Source: Actinomycetospora chiangmaiensis DSM 45062 (lineage in GTDB: Bacteria > Actinomycetota > Actinomycetes > Mycobacteriales > Pseudonocardiaceae). From it: 43,702 bases of DNA. The DNA lies in assembly GCF_000379625.1 (NCBI RefSeq), contig NZ_KB903231.1:1-43702 (forward strand), written 5' to 3'. Every line of letters begins with the position of its first letter. Positions within the stretch are counted from its first letter, which is position 1. The position numbers and the translations under genes were made by a program. The notes beneath the pieces are model-generated. The model was given only the letters and a program-made list of their open reading frames with translations. It was not told where the DNA came from and made no database searches. This document shows, piece by piece, positions 27,534-38,090 of the stretch.

Positions 27534-27670
27534 GTCCCCGAGGGTGGGTTCCGCACCGCCCGACCGCCAGCGGCCGTCGCGAGCCTGGGGACGGCCCGGC
27601 GTCGGGACGGGGCCTGGGGACGGAGCGCTGCGCCGTCCGCCACCGCCGCACGGCCGTGCCGCACAGCCGG

Positions 27671-29464
27671 TTAGCCCGGATAGGCGGGCACCGAGGAGTT
27701 CGACCCGCCGGGCACGGAGCTCCACACGTCGCCCCCGCTCGCCGGGAGCGACCACAGCCCGCCCTGGTCCACCACGAGGGTCGGGCGCTCGGGGGCCGCG
27801 GCGACCGCGGTGACGGGCGGGGTGAGGTTCGTGGTGGTGGGACCGTCCAGCTCGAGCCCGTCCACCGAGGCGACCTGCACCGGCCGGCCGAGTGCCGTCC
27901 CGACCGCGACGAGCCGGTCGGTCTGCGACCAGGTGACGTCGAGGACCCCGGCGAGCGCCTCGCCGACGGGTCCCGGGCGCAGCACCCGGACCGGTCCGAG
28001 GCGGGCGCCGCCGGCGGTGTCGCGGATGACGGTCGCGACGAGCACCCGCCCGCCCGAGACCAGGGCGACCTTCGTCCCGTCCGGCGAGAGCCGCAGCGTC
28101 GTGGGTGCGCCGTAGCCGGCGAGCGCGGAGGTGTCGAGCGCGACCGGCGTCAGGGTGTCGCCACCGGGGGCGCGGGCGGCCCGCACCGGGTTGCCGTCGA
28201 CCACCGTCCAGACCTCGCTGCCGTCCGGGGTCCAGGACGGTCGGCCGACGCTGCGTCCGACGATCGGGCTCGGGGTGGCCACCGCGCCGGACCGACCGGC
28301 CCACAGCCGCATCCCGTCCCGGTCGTTGCCCACCACCGCGACGTCGCGCCCGTCGGGCGAGAGGCTCGCGCTGCGCGCGTCGTCCACGCCGGTGACGAGG
28401 TCGGGGCCGCCCGCACTCGTCGTCGAGGGGTCGGGCACCGTCAGCACCCGTCCCCCGGTCACGACGACGGCGGGCGGGGACGCCGCGGTGGTCGCCGGAC
28501 CGTCGCTGGGCAGGTCGCGGCGCTCGCGGAGCGCGGGCGGCAGGGTGGCGAGCACGTCACCGATGCCGAGCTCGGTCCGTCCCTCGACGAGGGGCGACCC
28601 GTCCACGCTCGGCGCCACACGGTCGATGCCGACCCCGGCCAGCGTCAGCACGATCTGCATGGCGATCTCGGCGCGGCGGTTCCCGTCGAGCGCGTCGACG
28701 GGGCCGATCCGGGTGAGGTCGACGGTGGTCACGCCGTCCGGGCTCGTGCCCACCGCCGAGCGCAGCATGGCGCCGGCCGGCAGCCCCGACAGGGCCGCGC
28801 CGCGCAGGTCCTCCGAAGGACCGGAGAGCAGCTCGTCGAGCACGCGCGAGGCGACCGACCGGGCCGGGCTCGTCGACAGGTAGCGGGTCTCTCCCACCGG
28901 TGCCCCGCCGACCGCGGCGAGGAACCAGATGCGCACCGGCCGGGTGTTCGCGCGCAGGTCGGTGCGGCGCACGATCGTCCCGGCCGGCAGGTCGGCGATG
29001 CGCCACACGCCGTTGTCCTGCGTGAGGCGCACGGTGACGTCGACGGTGCCCGGGTCGGCCACGAAGGCCCCGTCGGGGCGCAGCGTGCCGAGCTTGTCCG
29101 CCCGCACCCGCACCGAGGCCTCCGGGGACTGCCCGCTGCCCAGGACGAAGGTCGTGTCCACGCGGTCCGAGACGACGGTCGGCGAGGCCCCGTCGTCCCA
29201 GGTGCCGGCCGTGGCGGGGGTGAGGAAGGCGCGTGCCGCGCTGTGGCGCTCCGCGGTCGCCCCGGAGGCGAGGATCCAGCCGCGCACGACCTCCAGCGGC
29301 CCCGCGCCCCGCGCCGGGCCGGGGGGCGCGCTCGGTTCGGCCGGGTCGCCGACGCGCCGCAGGACGGTCACGTCGGAGGAGCCGGGCACCGTCGCGCAGC
29401 CGACCAGCAGCAGGGCGACGAGGCCGAGGACGGCGGCCAGCACGACCCGGGGGGAGCGCCTCAC
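27671..29464 (-). CDS. lpqB: Lipoprotein LpqB
   Basis: 597-residue lipoprotein with signal peptide and lipobox LLVGC (Cys23 lipidated). A GerMN-like domain (about 185-300) is followed by a C-terminal beta-propeller-like region with blades such as SLSPDGRDVAVVGND and RLSPDGTKVALVSG. LpqB interacts with the extracellular part of the sensor MtrB and modulates MtrAB signalling in mycobacteria and streptomycetes. The GTG start overlaps the mtrB stop (GTGA), so kinase and accessory lipoprotein are co-translated. Confidence 0.95.
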   Translation of the reverse strand: MRRSPRVVLAAVLGLVALLLVGCATVPGSSDVTVLRRVGDPAEPSAPPGPARGAGPLEVVRGWILASGATAERHSAARAFLTPATAGTWDDGASPTVVSDRVDTTFVLGSGQSPEASVRVRADKLGTLRPDGAFVADPGTVDVTVRLTQDNGVWRIADLPAGTIVRRTDLRANTRPVRIWFLAAVGGAPVGETRYLSTSPARSVASRVLDELLSGPSEDLRGAALSGLPAGAMLRSAVGTSPDGVTTVDLTRIGPVDALDGNRRAEIAMQIVLTLAGVGIDRVAPSVDGSPLVEGRTELGIGDVLATLPPALRERRDLPSDGPATTAASPPAVVVTGGRVLTVPDPSTTSAGGPDLVTGVDDARSASLSPDGRDVAVVGNDRDGMRLWAGRSGAVATPSPIVGRSVGRPSWTPDGSEVWTVVDGNPVRAARAPGGDTLTPVALDTSALAGYGAPTTLRLSPDGTKVALVSGGRVLVATVIRDTAGGARLGPVRVLRPGPVGEALAGVLDVTWSQTDRLVAVGTALGRPVQVASVDGLELDGPTTTNLTPPVTAVAAAPERPTLVVDQGGLWSLPASGGDVWSSVPGGSNSSVPAYPG

Positions 29465-31233
29465 CGCCCGTCTCCGGGAGTTCCCGCCGACGGGTCCCCG
29501 AGCTCCTCGGGGACGACCACCGCGAACTCGCCGGTCTCGGGCGGAGGCAGTGCCGTCCCCGTCGTGCCCGCGGCCTCGTGGATGCCGGGCTCGGCCTCGG
29601 CGGGCGCGGCGGACACCGGGATGAGCGGCAGCGGGCTGGTCCGCAGCAGCTCCCCGGCGGTGCGCGGCAGCGTCAGCCGGAACACCGCGCCGTGGTCGGT
29701 CTCGCCCCAGGCCTGCAGCCACCCGCCCTGCAGCCGCGCGTCCTCCAGGCTGATGGCGAGGCCGAGCCCGGTGCCGCCGCTGCGGCGCTGGCGGGAGGGG
29801 TCGGCGCGCCAGAACCGGTTGAACACCAGGCCCGCCTCGCCGGGCTTCAGGCCGACCCCGTGGTCGCGCACGACGACCGCCACCGCGTGCTCGTCGGCCG
29901 CGACCCGCACCTCGACCGGCCGGCTCTCGCCGTGGTCGATCGCATTGGCCAGCAGGTTGCGCAGGATGCGCTCGACGCGGCGGGGGTCGACCTCGGCGGC
30001 CGCGGGCTCGGTGAGGTCGAGCAGCAGCGGCGTCGCGGTGTCGTCGACCAGGTGGCGCACGGTCTCCGCGGCGCGGCGCACCACGTCGCGGACATCGACC
30101 CGCTCGACGGCGAGCTCGGCGACCCCGGCGTCGAGCCGGCTGATCTCGAGCAGGTCGCCGAGCAGCGACTCGAAGCGGTCCAGCTCGTCCACGAGCAACT
30201 GCGAACTCCGATGAGCGACCCGGTCGGTGTCCTTCCTGTCCTCGGCCTGCGCGTGCAGCACCTCCGCCGCCATCCGCACCGTCGTGAGCGGGGTGCGGAG
30301 CTCGTGGCTGACGTCGGAGGTGAACCGCCGCTGCAGCGCGCCGAACTCCTCGAGCTGGTGGATCTGCTGCTGGATGCTCGCGGCCATCTCGTTGTAGGAC
30401 TCGGCGAGCCGCGCCACCTCGTCGTCGCCGTAGACCGGCATCCGCTCGTCGAGGTGCCCGTCGGCGAACCGCTCGGCCACGTCGGCGGCCTGGCGCACCG
30501 GGCGTACGACCTGCCGGGTCACGATGCTCGAGATCCCCGCGAGCAGGCCGAGCAGCGCCAGCCCGGCGAGGGCGAGCGTGGACTGGATCAGCGCGAGCGT
30601 CCGCTGCTCGGCCGAGAGCGGGAAGATCAGGTAGAGCTGCAGGTTGCGGCCCGCCGTCCGCACCGGCTGCCCGACGACGTAGGCCGGCACGTCCGGGCGC
30701 CCGCCCTGGCTGACCGTGACGTACTTGGTGGCCAGGAACCCCTTGAGCACCGGCGCCCGCAGCTGCGCGGGCACCGCGCCCGCCGGTCCCGACGACGGGT
30801 CGGTGATCGACCCGCTCGCGCCGGCCGTCCCGGGCGTCCCGATCGCCTCGGTCCCCGCGACCAGCACCGCCTCGAAGGCACCGGCGTCACGGTCGGAGCC
30901 GGATCCCGACGACGTGAGCCCGTTCAGGGCCTCGTCGAGGGTGGCCTGCGTGCCATCACGGTCGGGGTCGACGCGGGCGAGGTCCCGCTCCAGGTTGCCG
31001 CGGCTGATGTCGGCCTGCACCAGGGCGGCCTGCTGCTTGCCCTCCAGCAGCCGATCCGCGATCTGGGTCTGCAGGACGAGGCCCAGGACCAGCACCACGA
31101 CGGTGGACATCGCCACCGTCGACAGCACGACCCGTAGCTGCATCGAGCGCCGCCACAGCACGCGGACGGCGCCGACCCGCTCGGCGAGAGCGAGCTCGGC
31201 GCGGCGACGGAGCCCGGCGAGACGGTCAGCCAC
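29461..31233 (-). CDS. mtrB: Sensor histidine kinase MtrB
   Basis: 590-residue membrane kinase. TM1 is about 34-56, a periplasmic-side sensor loop follows (57-210), TM2 is about 215-238, then HAMP and a HisKA box RRFTSDVSHELRTPLTTVRMAAEVL with the phospho-His. HATPase motifs are NLLANAIDHGE, DHGVGLKPGE and GGTGLGLAIS. The C-terminal tail is Pro/Ala-rich. It pairs with MtrA to control cell-wall hydrolases, division and osmotic responses. GTG 31233 begins 12 nt after the mtrA stop. Confidence 0.97.
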   Translation of the reverse strand: MADRLAGLRRRAELALAERVGAVRVLWRRSMQLRVVLSTVAMSTVVVLVLGLVLQTQIADRLLEGKQQAALVQADISRGNLERDLARVDPDRDGTQATLDEALNGLTSSGSGSDRDAGAFEAVLVAGTEAIGTPGTAGASGSITDPSSGPAGAVPAQLRAPVLKGFLATKYVTVSQGGRPDVPAYVVGQPVRTAGRNLQLYLIFPLSAEQRTLALIQSTLALAGLALLGLLAGISSIVTRQVVRPVRQAADVAERFADGHLDERMPVYGDDEVARLAESYNEMAASIQQQIHQLEEFGALQRRFTSDVSHELRTPLTTVRMAAEVLHAQAEDRKDTDRVAHRSSQLLVDELDRFESLLGDLLEISRLDAGVAELAVERVDVRDVVRRAAETVRHLVDDTATPLLLDLTEPAAAEVDPRRVERILRNLLANAIDHGESRPVEVRVAADEHAVAVVVRDHGVGLKPGEAGLVFNRFWRADPSRQRRSGGTGLGLAISLEDARLQGGWLQAWGETDHGAVFRLTLPRTAGELLRTSPLPLIPVSAAPAEAEPGIHEAAGTTGTALPPPETGEFAVVVPEELGDPSAGTPGDGR

Positions 31234-31245
31234 GGGTCGTGCCGA

Positions 31246-31923
31246 TCAGGGCGGGCCGGCCTTGTACCCGACGCCGCGGACGGTGAGGACCACCTCCGGG
31301 TGCTCCGGGTCCTTCTCCACCTTGGAGCGCAGCCGCTGCACGTGGACGTTGACCAGCCGCGTGTCCGCGGCGTGCCGGTAGCCCCACACCTGCTCGAGCA
31401 GCACCTCGCGGGTGAACACCTGGCGCGGCTTGCGGGCCAGCGCCACCAGCAGGTCGAACTCCAGCGGCGTCAGCGGGATCGGGGCGCCGTTGCGGCGCAC
31501 CTGGTGCGCCGGGACGTCGATCGTCACGTCGCCGATCTGCATCTGCTCGCTCGGCTCCGACGGGAACTGCCGCAGCCGCGCCCGGATGCGGGCGACGAGC
31601 TCCTTCGGCTTGAACGGCTTGACGATGTAGTCGTCCGCGCCGGACTCCAGGCCCAGCACGATGTCCACCGTGTCGGTCTTCGCCGTCAGCATGACGACGG
31701 GCACCCCGGACTCCGCGCGGATCGCCCGGCACACGTCGATCCCGTTCATGCCCGGCAGCATCAGGTCCAGCAGCACCAGATCCGGCGCGGACTCCCGGAC
31801 CGTCGGCAGCGCGTCGGCCCCGTCGGAGACCACGGTCGTCTCGAATCCCTCGCCCTGCAGGACGATCGTCAGCATCTCGGCGAGCGACGAGTCGTCGTCC
31901 ACCACGAGGATCCGGGAACTCAT
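31246..31923 (-). CDS. mtrA: Response regulator MtrA
   Basis: 225-residue OmpR-family regulator. The receiver has the acidic pocket VVDDDSS, the phospho-Asp in LVLLDLMLPG (about Asp53) and the conserved Lys in VKPFKPKEL. The winged helix carries TPLEFDLLVALARKPRQVFTRE and VNVHVQRLRSKVE. Essential in mycobacteria, where it represses or activates dnaA, rpf and cell-wall genes. The ATG overlaps the tmk stop (ATGA), so regulator synthesis is coupled to thymidylate kinase. Confidence 0.98.
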   Translation of the reverse strand: MSSRILVVDDDSSLAEMLTIVLQGEGFETTVVSDGADALPTVRESAPDLVLLDLMLPGMNGIDVCRAIRAESGVPVVMLTAKTDTVDIVLGLESGADDYIVKPFKPKELVARIRARLRQFPSEPSEQMQIGDVTIDVPAHQVRRNGAPIPLTPLEFDLLVALARKPRQVFTREVLLEQVWGYRHAADTRLVNVHVQRLRSKVEKDPEHPEVVLTVRGVGYKAGPP

Positions 31924-32624
31924 GTCTCAATGGTGTCACTTCTCACCGACGATCCGGGAGCGAATGCGTCCCCCAGCACGGCATTCAGAACCCTGTCAGC
32001 CGTACGGGTGAGCGCCTCCTCCCCCGTCTGCCGATTGTCCGACACCCACCAGGGCGCAAGCCACTGCTCCGCGACGAGGGCGTCGTAGACCGCGGCGCAC
32101 CGCCCCTGCAGGGCGGCGTCGGCCTCGAAGCCGTCCGCCGCCCGGTCGGGCCGCTCGGCCGCCCGGTCGCGCACGCGCTGCGCCGCGACCTCCGGCGGCA
32201 CCCGGACCAGCACCTGGGCGTCGGGCACGGGCAGCCCGAACCGGTCGATCTCGGTGTCGTGCACCCAGGCGGCGAACTCCCCGACCGACTCGTGCCGCCG
32301 TGCGGACCCGTACGCCGCGTTCGACGCCACGTAGCGGTCGACCAGCAGCAGGTCCCGTTCCCGACGACGGGTCTCGAGCTCCTCGCGCGCCGCGCGCCGG
32401 TCGAGGGCGAACAGCAGGGCCATCGCGTGCACCGAGGCGCCGGTGTCGCCGTGCGCCCCGCGCAACGCCTCTCCCGCGAGCGCGGCGTGGACGTCGTCGT
32501 CGTAGCGGGGGAACGCGATCGTGCCGACCGTCGCGCCCCGGGCCTCCGCCGTCCGGCGCAACGCGGCCACCAGGGTCGCCTTGCCCGCCCCGTCGAGGCC
32601 CTCGACGGCCACCAGAACGCCCAC
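31920..32624 (-). CDS. tmk: Thymidylate kinase
   Basis: 234 residues; phosphorylates dTMP to dTDP. The P-loop is VAVEGLDGAGKATLVAAL, the DRY motif is LLLVDRYVASNAAYGSAR, and the LID-like region is RVRDRAAERPDRAADGFE. It matches actinobacterial Tmk such as Rv3247c. First gene of the tightly packed tmk-mtrA-mtrB-lpqB run. Positive-charge placement in the P-loop (GKAT) is usual for this lineage. Confidence 0.95.
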   Translation of the reverse strand: MGVLVAVEGLDGAGKATLVAALRRTAEARGATVGTIAFPRYDDDVHAALAGEALRGAHGDTGASVHAMALLFALDRRAAREELETRRRERDLLLVDRYVASNAAYGSARRHESVGEFAAWVHDTEIDRFGLPVPDAQVLVRVPPEVAAQRVRDRAAERPDRAADGFEADAALQGRCAAVYDALVAEQWLAPWWVSDNRQTGEEALTRTADRVLNAVLGDAFAPGSSVRSDTIET

Positions 32625-32768
32625 GGGCGGCCACGCTAGCCAGGAGCGGAGTGTGACCGGGGTGCGGGACCGGTCGGGCCGGTGCGCTCTCCGGCGAGGT
32701 TCACACCATGCATGGCCGGCGGCCCCGCAACCTGCCCCACGTCACCTACGCGGACGGCCCGGACACGA

Positions 32769-32805
32769 CGGAGGGCCCCGCCGCACGATGCGACGGGGCC
32801 CTCCG
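32769..32805. terminator. Terminator hairpin downstream of sahH
   Basis: CGGAGGGCCCCG (32769-32780) pairs perfectly with CGGGGCCCTCCG (32794-32805), and an inner CGCA/TGCG extends the stem after one mismatch. It follows the sahH stop in the leftward direction. Confidence 0.85.
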
Positions 32806-32819
32806 GGGTACGGGTCCGA

Positions 32820-34301
<1,482 letters not shown>

Positions 34302-34727
34302 GACTCCTCATCCGCTGTTCGTGGGTGAGTGGTACGACCGCGCAGTCTGCGACCCGGCTCACCGCCGGGCCTCGGGCGCGGTCCTCCACCGTCCGGAGGC
34401 GCCCTTGCGATGGTGCGGAATCCACCGAGCGTGGCGGGCCCGAGGCCCGTTGCAGCGCCACTCGGCGGCTCCGGCGCACGTCACGTGCGTTCGATTGCCG
34501 TGATTCGAGGTTCACACAGCACACGGGGGTGGTCAAGACGAACCGGCCGCACTCCGCCCGACCGCGCGAGATCCCCGCAGGTGGACGCCCGGTAGTCCCC
34601 GAACGTCTGGCGGGTCACAGTAGGGCGCGTCACAGCAGTCGGTGCGCCCGGCAACGGTATGACCGGCGCCACATCCGGTCGTAGGCTCGCACTCCTCCTC
34701 CCGAAGCAGCTCAGGAAGGCCGCGACC
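34302..34727. other. 426-bp divergent regulatory region between sahH and the acyl-CoA ligase
   Basis: No gene seen. The left half is the sahH leader: a riboswitch-like fold at about 34395-34468, then a GC-rich stretch and the GAGGAG ribosome site. The right half is the acyl-CoA ligase promoter, with TAGGCT (34682-34687) as a -10 and AGGAAGG (34713-34719) as ribosome site. The open frame 34659-34727 is in phase with the ligase but lacks family similarity. Confidence 0.65.
34395..34468 (-). ncRNA. S-adenosylhomocysteine (SAH) riboswitch in the sahH leader
   Basis: On the minus strand CCGCCGAG (34468-34461) pairs with CTCGGTGG (34429-34422) as the outer stem, and CGGGCC-TCG-GGCCCG (34449-34435) is the inner hairpin. 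GGCGC (34459-34455) can pair with the downstream GCGCC (34402-34398) as a pseudoknot. The conserved-looking strings GCGCTGCAAC, CGCCACGCTCGG and GCAAGGGCGCC line up with the SAH-riboswitch consensus as I remember it, with a compensating change in the pseudoknot. The position about 95 nt before sahH, the classic regulated gene, supports the call. SAH binding would switch on sahH. Confidence 0.72.
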
Positions 34728-36350
34728 GTGCTCGGACAGATGCAGGACCGTCCCCTCGCCCTCCCCCACGTGTTCCACCGGGCCGAGCAGATGTTCGGTC
34801 ACAAGACGCTCACCGGGATCGGGGTCGGGGGTGCCGTCACCACGACCACCTACGCCGAGTGGGCCCAGCGCGTCCGCCGGACCGCCGCCGCCCTCGATGC
34901 GCTCGGGGTCGCCGAGGACGCCCGTGTGGGCACCTTCTGCTGGAACACCGTCGCGCACCTCGAGCTGTACTTCGCGGTGCCCTGCACCGGACGGGTGCTG
35001 CACACCCTGAACATCCGGCTCTTCCCCGAGCAGCTCGTCTACATCGTGAACCACGCCGACGACGAGGTGATCTTCGTCGAGCGGGCGCTGCTCGGGACGC
35101 TGTGGCCGCTGGCCGACCAGATGCCGAACGTCAAGAAGTTCGTCGTCATCGACGACGGCGCGGACACCGAGATCCCCGCCGACGAGCGCATCGTCGACCA
35201 CGCGGAGCTCCTCGCCTCCGTCGAGCCCGTCACCGGGCCGTTCGAGGTCGCGGACGAGAACCGCGCGGCCGCCATGTGCTACACGTCGGGCACCACCGGC
35301 AACCCCAAGGGCGTCGTCTACTCGCACCGCTCGACGGTGCTGCACTCGATCGCGGTGCTCATCGCCGACGTCGCCGGGGTCGTGGAGCGCGACGTCCTGC
35401 TGCCGATCGTCCCGATGTTCCACGCCAACGCGTGGGGCACGCCGTACGCGGCCGTCTTCTGCGGGGCCGCCATGGTGATGCCCGGGCCGAACATGGTGCC
35501 GAAGGCCATCGCCGGGATGCTGCGCGACCACGACATCACCGTCACCGCCGGCGTCCCGACCATCTGGATGGGCGTGCTGCCCGAGCTCGAGCGCGCCGAC
35601 GTCCCCCACCTGCGGATGGTGCTGTGCGGCGGCTCCGCGGTGCCGCGGTCGCTGTCCGAGGGATGGCGCGAGAAGCTCGGGCTGCCGATCACCCAGGCCT
35701 GGGGCATGACCGAGACGAGCCCGATCGCGACGACGGGCATGCTCCGATCGATCCACGACGGGCTCTCCGACGACGAGCTCGCCGACGTCCGCGCCACCCA
35801 GGGCCAGGCGACGCCGCTGGTGGATCTGCGGCTCGCGGACCCCGACACCGGCGAGATCGTCCCCTGGGACGGCACCTCGTCGGGCGAGCTGCAGGCCGCG
35901 GGGCCGTGGATCGCGGCGTCCTACTACCGCAACGAGGACGGCGGCAAGCAGTTCACGGCCGACGGCTGGCTGCGCACCGGCGACGTCGCGATCATCGACC
36001 CGTCCGGCTACGTGCGGCTCGTCGACCGCACGAAGGACCTGGTCAAGTCCGGCGGCGAGTGGATCTCCTCGGTGGACATGGAGAACCAGATCATGGGGAT
36101 GCCCGAGGTCGCCGAGGCCGCGGTCATCGCGGTGCCCGACGAGAAGTGGTCGGAGCGCCCGATGGCCTGCGTGGTGGTCCGTGACGGTTCCGAGCTCACC
36201 GCCGAGCAGGTCAAGGAGTACCTCGCCACCAAGGTCGCGAAGTGGCAGATCCCCGATGACGTCGTCTTCATCGACGAGGTGCCCAAGACCTCGACCGGCA
36301 AGTTCTCCAAGAAGACGCTGCGGGAGAAGTTCGCGGCCGAGAAGGGCTGA
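34728..36350 (+). CDS. Fatty-acyl-CoA ligase (AMP-forming)
   Basis: 540-residue ANL-superfamily adenylating enzyme, probably activating a medium- or long-chain fatty acid to acyl-CoA. The core motifs are AMCYTSGTTGNPKGVVYSH (P-loop), QAWGMTETSP, DGWLRTGDVAIID, and the C-terminal KTSTGKFSKKTLREKF with the catalytic Lys. GTG 34728 is chosen for AGGAAGG eight nt upstream and the family opening VLGQMQDRPLALPHVFHRAE. Nearby lipid genes (WS/DGAT, patatin) are 14 kb away, so any link is speculative. The exact chain length cannot be read from sequence. Confidence 0.92.
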   Translation: MLGQMQDRPLALPHVFHRAEQMFGHKTLTGIGVGGAVTTTTYAEWAQRVRRTAAALDALGVAEDARVGTFCWNTVAHLELYFAVPCTGRVLHTLNIRLFPEQLVYIVNHADDEVIFVERALLGTLWPLADQMPNVKKFVVIDDGADTEIPADERIVDHAELLASVEPVTGPFEVADENRAAAMCYTSGTTGNPKGVVYSHRSTVLHSIAVLIADVAGVVERDVLLPIVPMFHANAWGTPYAAVFCGAAMVMPGPNMVPKAIAGMLRDHDITVTAGVPTIWMGVLPELERADVPHLRMVLCGGSAVPRSLSEGWREKLGLPITQAWGMTETSPIATTGMLRSIHDGLSDDELADVRATQGQATPLVDLRLADPDTGEIVPWDGTSSGELQAAGPWIAASYYRNEDGGKQFTADGWLRTGDVAIIDPSGYVRLVDRTKDLVKSGGEWISSVDMENQIMGMPEVAEAAVIAVPDEKWSERPMACVVVRDGSELTAEQVKEYLATKVAKWQIPDDVVFIDEVPKTSTGKFSKKTLREKFAAEKG

Positions 36351-36373
36351 CCTCGCACCGCTCCCGGTGCGGG

Positions 36374-36420
36374 ACGAACGACGCGTCCGTGGCGTACGGC
36401 GGCACGGACGCGTCGTTCGT
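36374..36420. terminator. Bidirectional terminator with 18-bp perfect stem
   Basis: Positions 36374-36391 are the exact reverse complement of 36403-36420, with an 11-nt loop. It lies between the convergent acyl-CoA ligase and permease genes, just past both stops. A smaller GCACCG/CGGTGC hairpin precedes it at 36355-36370. Confidence 0.88.
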
Positions 36421-36425
36421 TCCGA

Positions 36426-37973
36426 TCAGGAGCGGGCCGCGTCGCTCGGGGCCACCGTCGTCCCGGGGAGCTCGCCCCGCTCGCGCTGGCCCAGCACGGA
36501 GTTCCGCCGCGAGTACGCGAAGTAGATGATCACACCGAGGACCATCCACCCGATGAACCGGATCCAGGTCTCCACGGTCAGGTTGATCATCAGCCACGCG
36601 CACGAGACCACCGCGAGCGTCGCCACGACGGGCAGGCCCTTCACGACGAAGCTGCGGGGCAGGTCGGGCTGCTGCCGGCGCAGCACCCACGTGCCCACGG
36701 CGACCAGCACGAACGCGAACAGCGTGCCGATGTTGACCATCGACTCCAGCTCGTCGGCCGGGAAGAAGCCGGCGAGGACGGCGCAGAGCACCCCGATGAT
36801 GATCGTGATGGTGACGGGGGTGCCCCGCGACCCGGTCCGCGCGAGGGTCTTCGGGAGCAGCCCGTCACGGCTCATCGCGTAGAACACGCGGCTCTGCCCG
36901 AGCATCAGCACCATGACCACGGTGGTCAGGCCCGCGAGCGCCCCGACCTCGATGATCGTGGACGCCCAGTTCGCGCCGACCAGGGTGAACGCCGTGGAGA
37001 GCGTCGCGGAGTCCCCGGTCGGGCTCGTCTGCAGCTGGGTGTAGCTGACCATGCCGACCAGCACGAGCGACGTCGCGACGTAGAGCACGGTGACGACGCC
37101 GAGCGAGCCGAGGATGCCACGCGGGAGGTCCTTCTGCGGGTTCCTCGTCTCCTCGGCCGTGGTGGACACCGCGTCGAACCCGATGAACGCGAAGAAGACC
37201 AGCGACGCGCCCGCGAGCAGGCCGTAGACCCCGTAGGTCGACCCGTCGCTGCCCGCGACCAGGGAGAGCAGCGAGGACTTGATGCCGCCACCGCTCTCCT
37301 GCTCGCCGCCGGGCGGCGGGATGAACGGCGAATAGTTCGCGGAGCGGATGTAGAACGCGCCGACGACGATCACGAGCAGCACCACGCCGACCTTGACCGC
37401 GGTCATCACGGTCGACACGGTGCTCGAGAGCTTGATGCCCAGGACGAGGACGACGGTGAGGACGGCGATGATGAGCATCGCGCCCCAGTCGACCGAGAGG
37501 CCGCCGAGGTCCACCGTCGCGGCCGTCCCGTCCCCGGTGAACAGCTGGCCCAGGTACTTGGCCCAGCTCGTCGACACGACGGCGGCGCCGAGGGCGTACT
37601 CCAGCACGAGGTCCCAGCCGATGATCCAGGCGATGAACTCGCCGAACGTCGCGTAGGAGAACGTGTAGGCGCTGCCCGCGACCGGCACCGTCGAGGCGAA
37701 CTCGGCGTAGCAGAGGCCGGCGAAGCCGCAGGCGATCGCGGCGATGACGAACGAGACCGCCACCGCGGGACCGGTGATGTCCCCGGCCACCCGCGCGGTG
37801 ATGGTGAAGATGCCGGCCCCGATGAGGACGGCGACCCCGAAGACGGTGAGGTCGAGCGCTCCGAGTTCGCGGCGCAGCTTGCTGTCCGGTTCGTCGGTGT
37901 CGCGGATCGACTGCTCGACCGATTTGGTGCGGAACAGGCTGTTCGTCCGCGGCGAAGGTGTTGTGGTCGCCAT
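36426..37973 (-). CDS. APC-family amino acid permease (cationic amino acid transporter type)
   Basis: 515-residue inner-membrane transporter with about 12-14 predicted segments. The TM1 region LTVFGVAVLIGAGIFTITARVAG carries the APC substrate/Na+-site GAGIF. Other motifs are AFIGFDAVSTTAEETRNPQKDLPRGI (TM6-loop signature) and MLGQSRVFYAMSRDGLLP. The layout, including extra C-terminal segments, resembles the bacterial CAT branch, so Lys/Arg or other amino acids are likely substrates. Position corresponds to Rv3253c. Substrate not determinable by sequence. Confidence 0.93.
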   Translation of the reverse strand: MATTTPSPRTNSLFRTKSVEQSIRDTDEPDSKLRRELGALDLTVFGVAVLIGAGIFTITARVAGDITGPAVAVSFVIAAIACGFAGLCYAEFASTVPVAGSAYTFSYATFGEFIAWIIGWDLVLEYALGAAVVSTSWAKYLGQLFTGDGTAATVDLGGLSVDWGAMLIIAVLTVVLVLGIKLSSTVSTVMTAVKVGVVLLVIVVGAFYIRSANYSPFIPPPGGEQESGGGIKSSLLSLVAGSDGSTYGVYGLLAGASLVFFAFIGFDAVSTTAEETRNPQKDLPRGILGSLGVVTVLYVATSLVLVGMVSYTQLQTSPTGDSATLSTAFTLVGANWASTIIEVGALAGLTTVVMVLMLGQSRVFYAMSRDGLLPKTLARTGSRGTPVTITIIIGVLCAVLAGFFPADELESMVNIGTLFAFVLVAVGTWVLRRQQPDLPRSFVVKGLPVVATLAVVSCAWLMINLTVETWIRFIGWMVLGVIIYFAYSRRNSVLGQRERGELPGTTVAPSDAARS

Positions 37974-38090
37974 GACTCGGCCCCCTCTTCGTCAAGACGT
38001 GTGTGCGGTGGCGCGGACCCTATCGGGGGACACCGACACGCGTCGTGTCGATCAGGCGACTGGTAGCAACCTGTTCACACCCGCCCGGGA

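Noticed and set aside
27656..30214. Long plus-strand frame opposite lpqB/mtrB
   Set aside because: Antisense shadow without conserved features.
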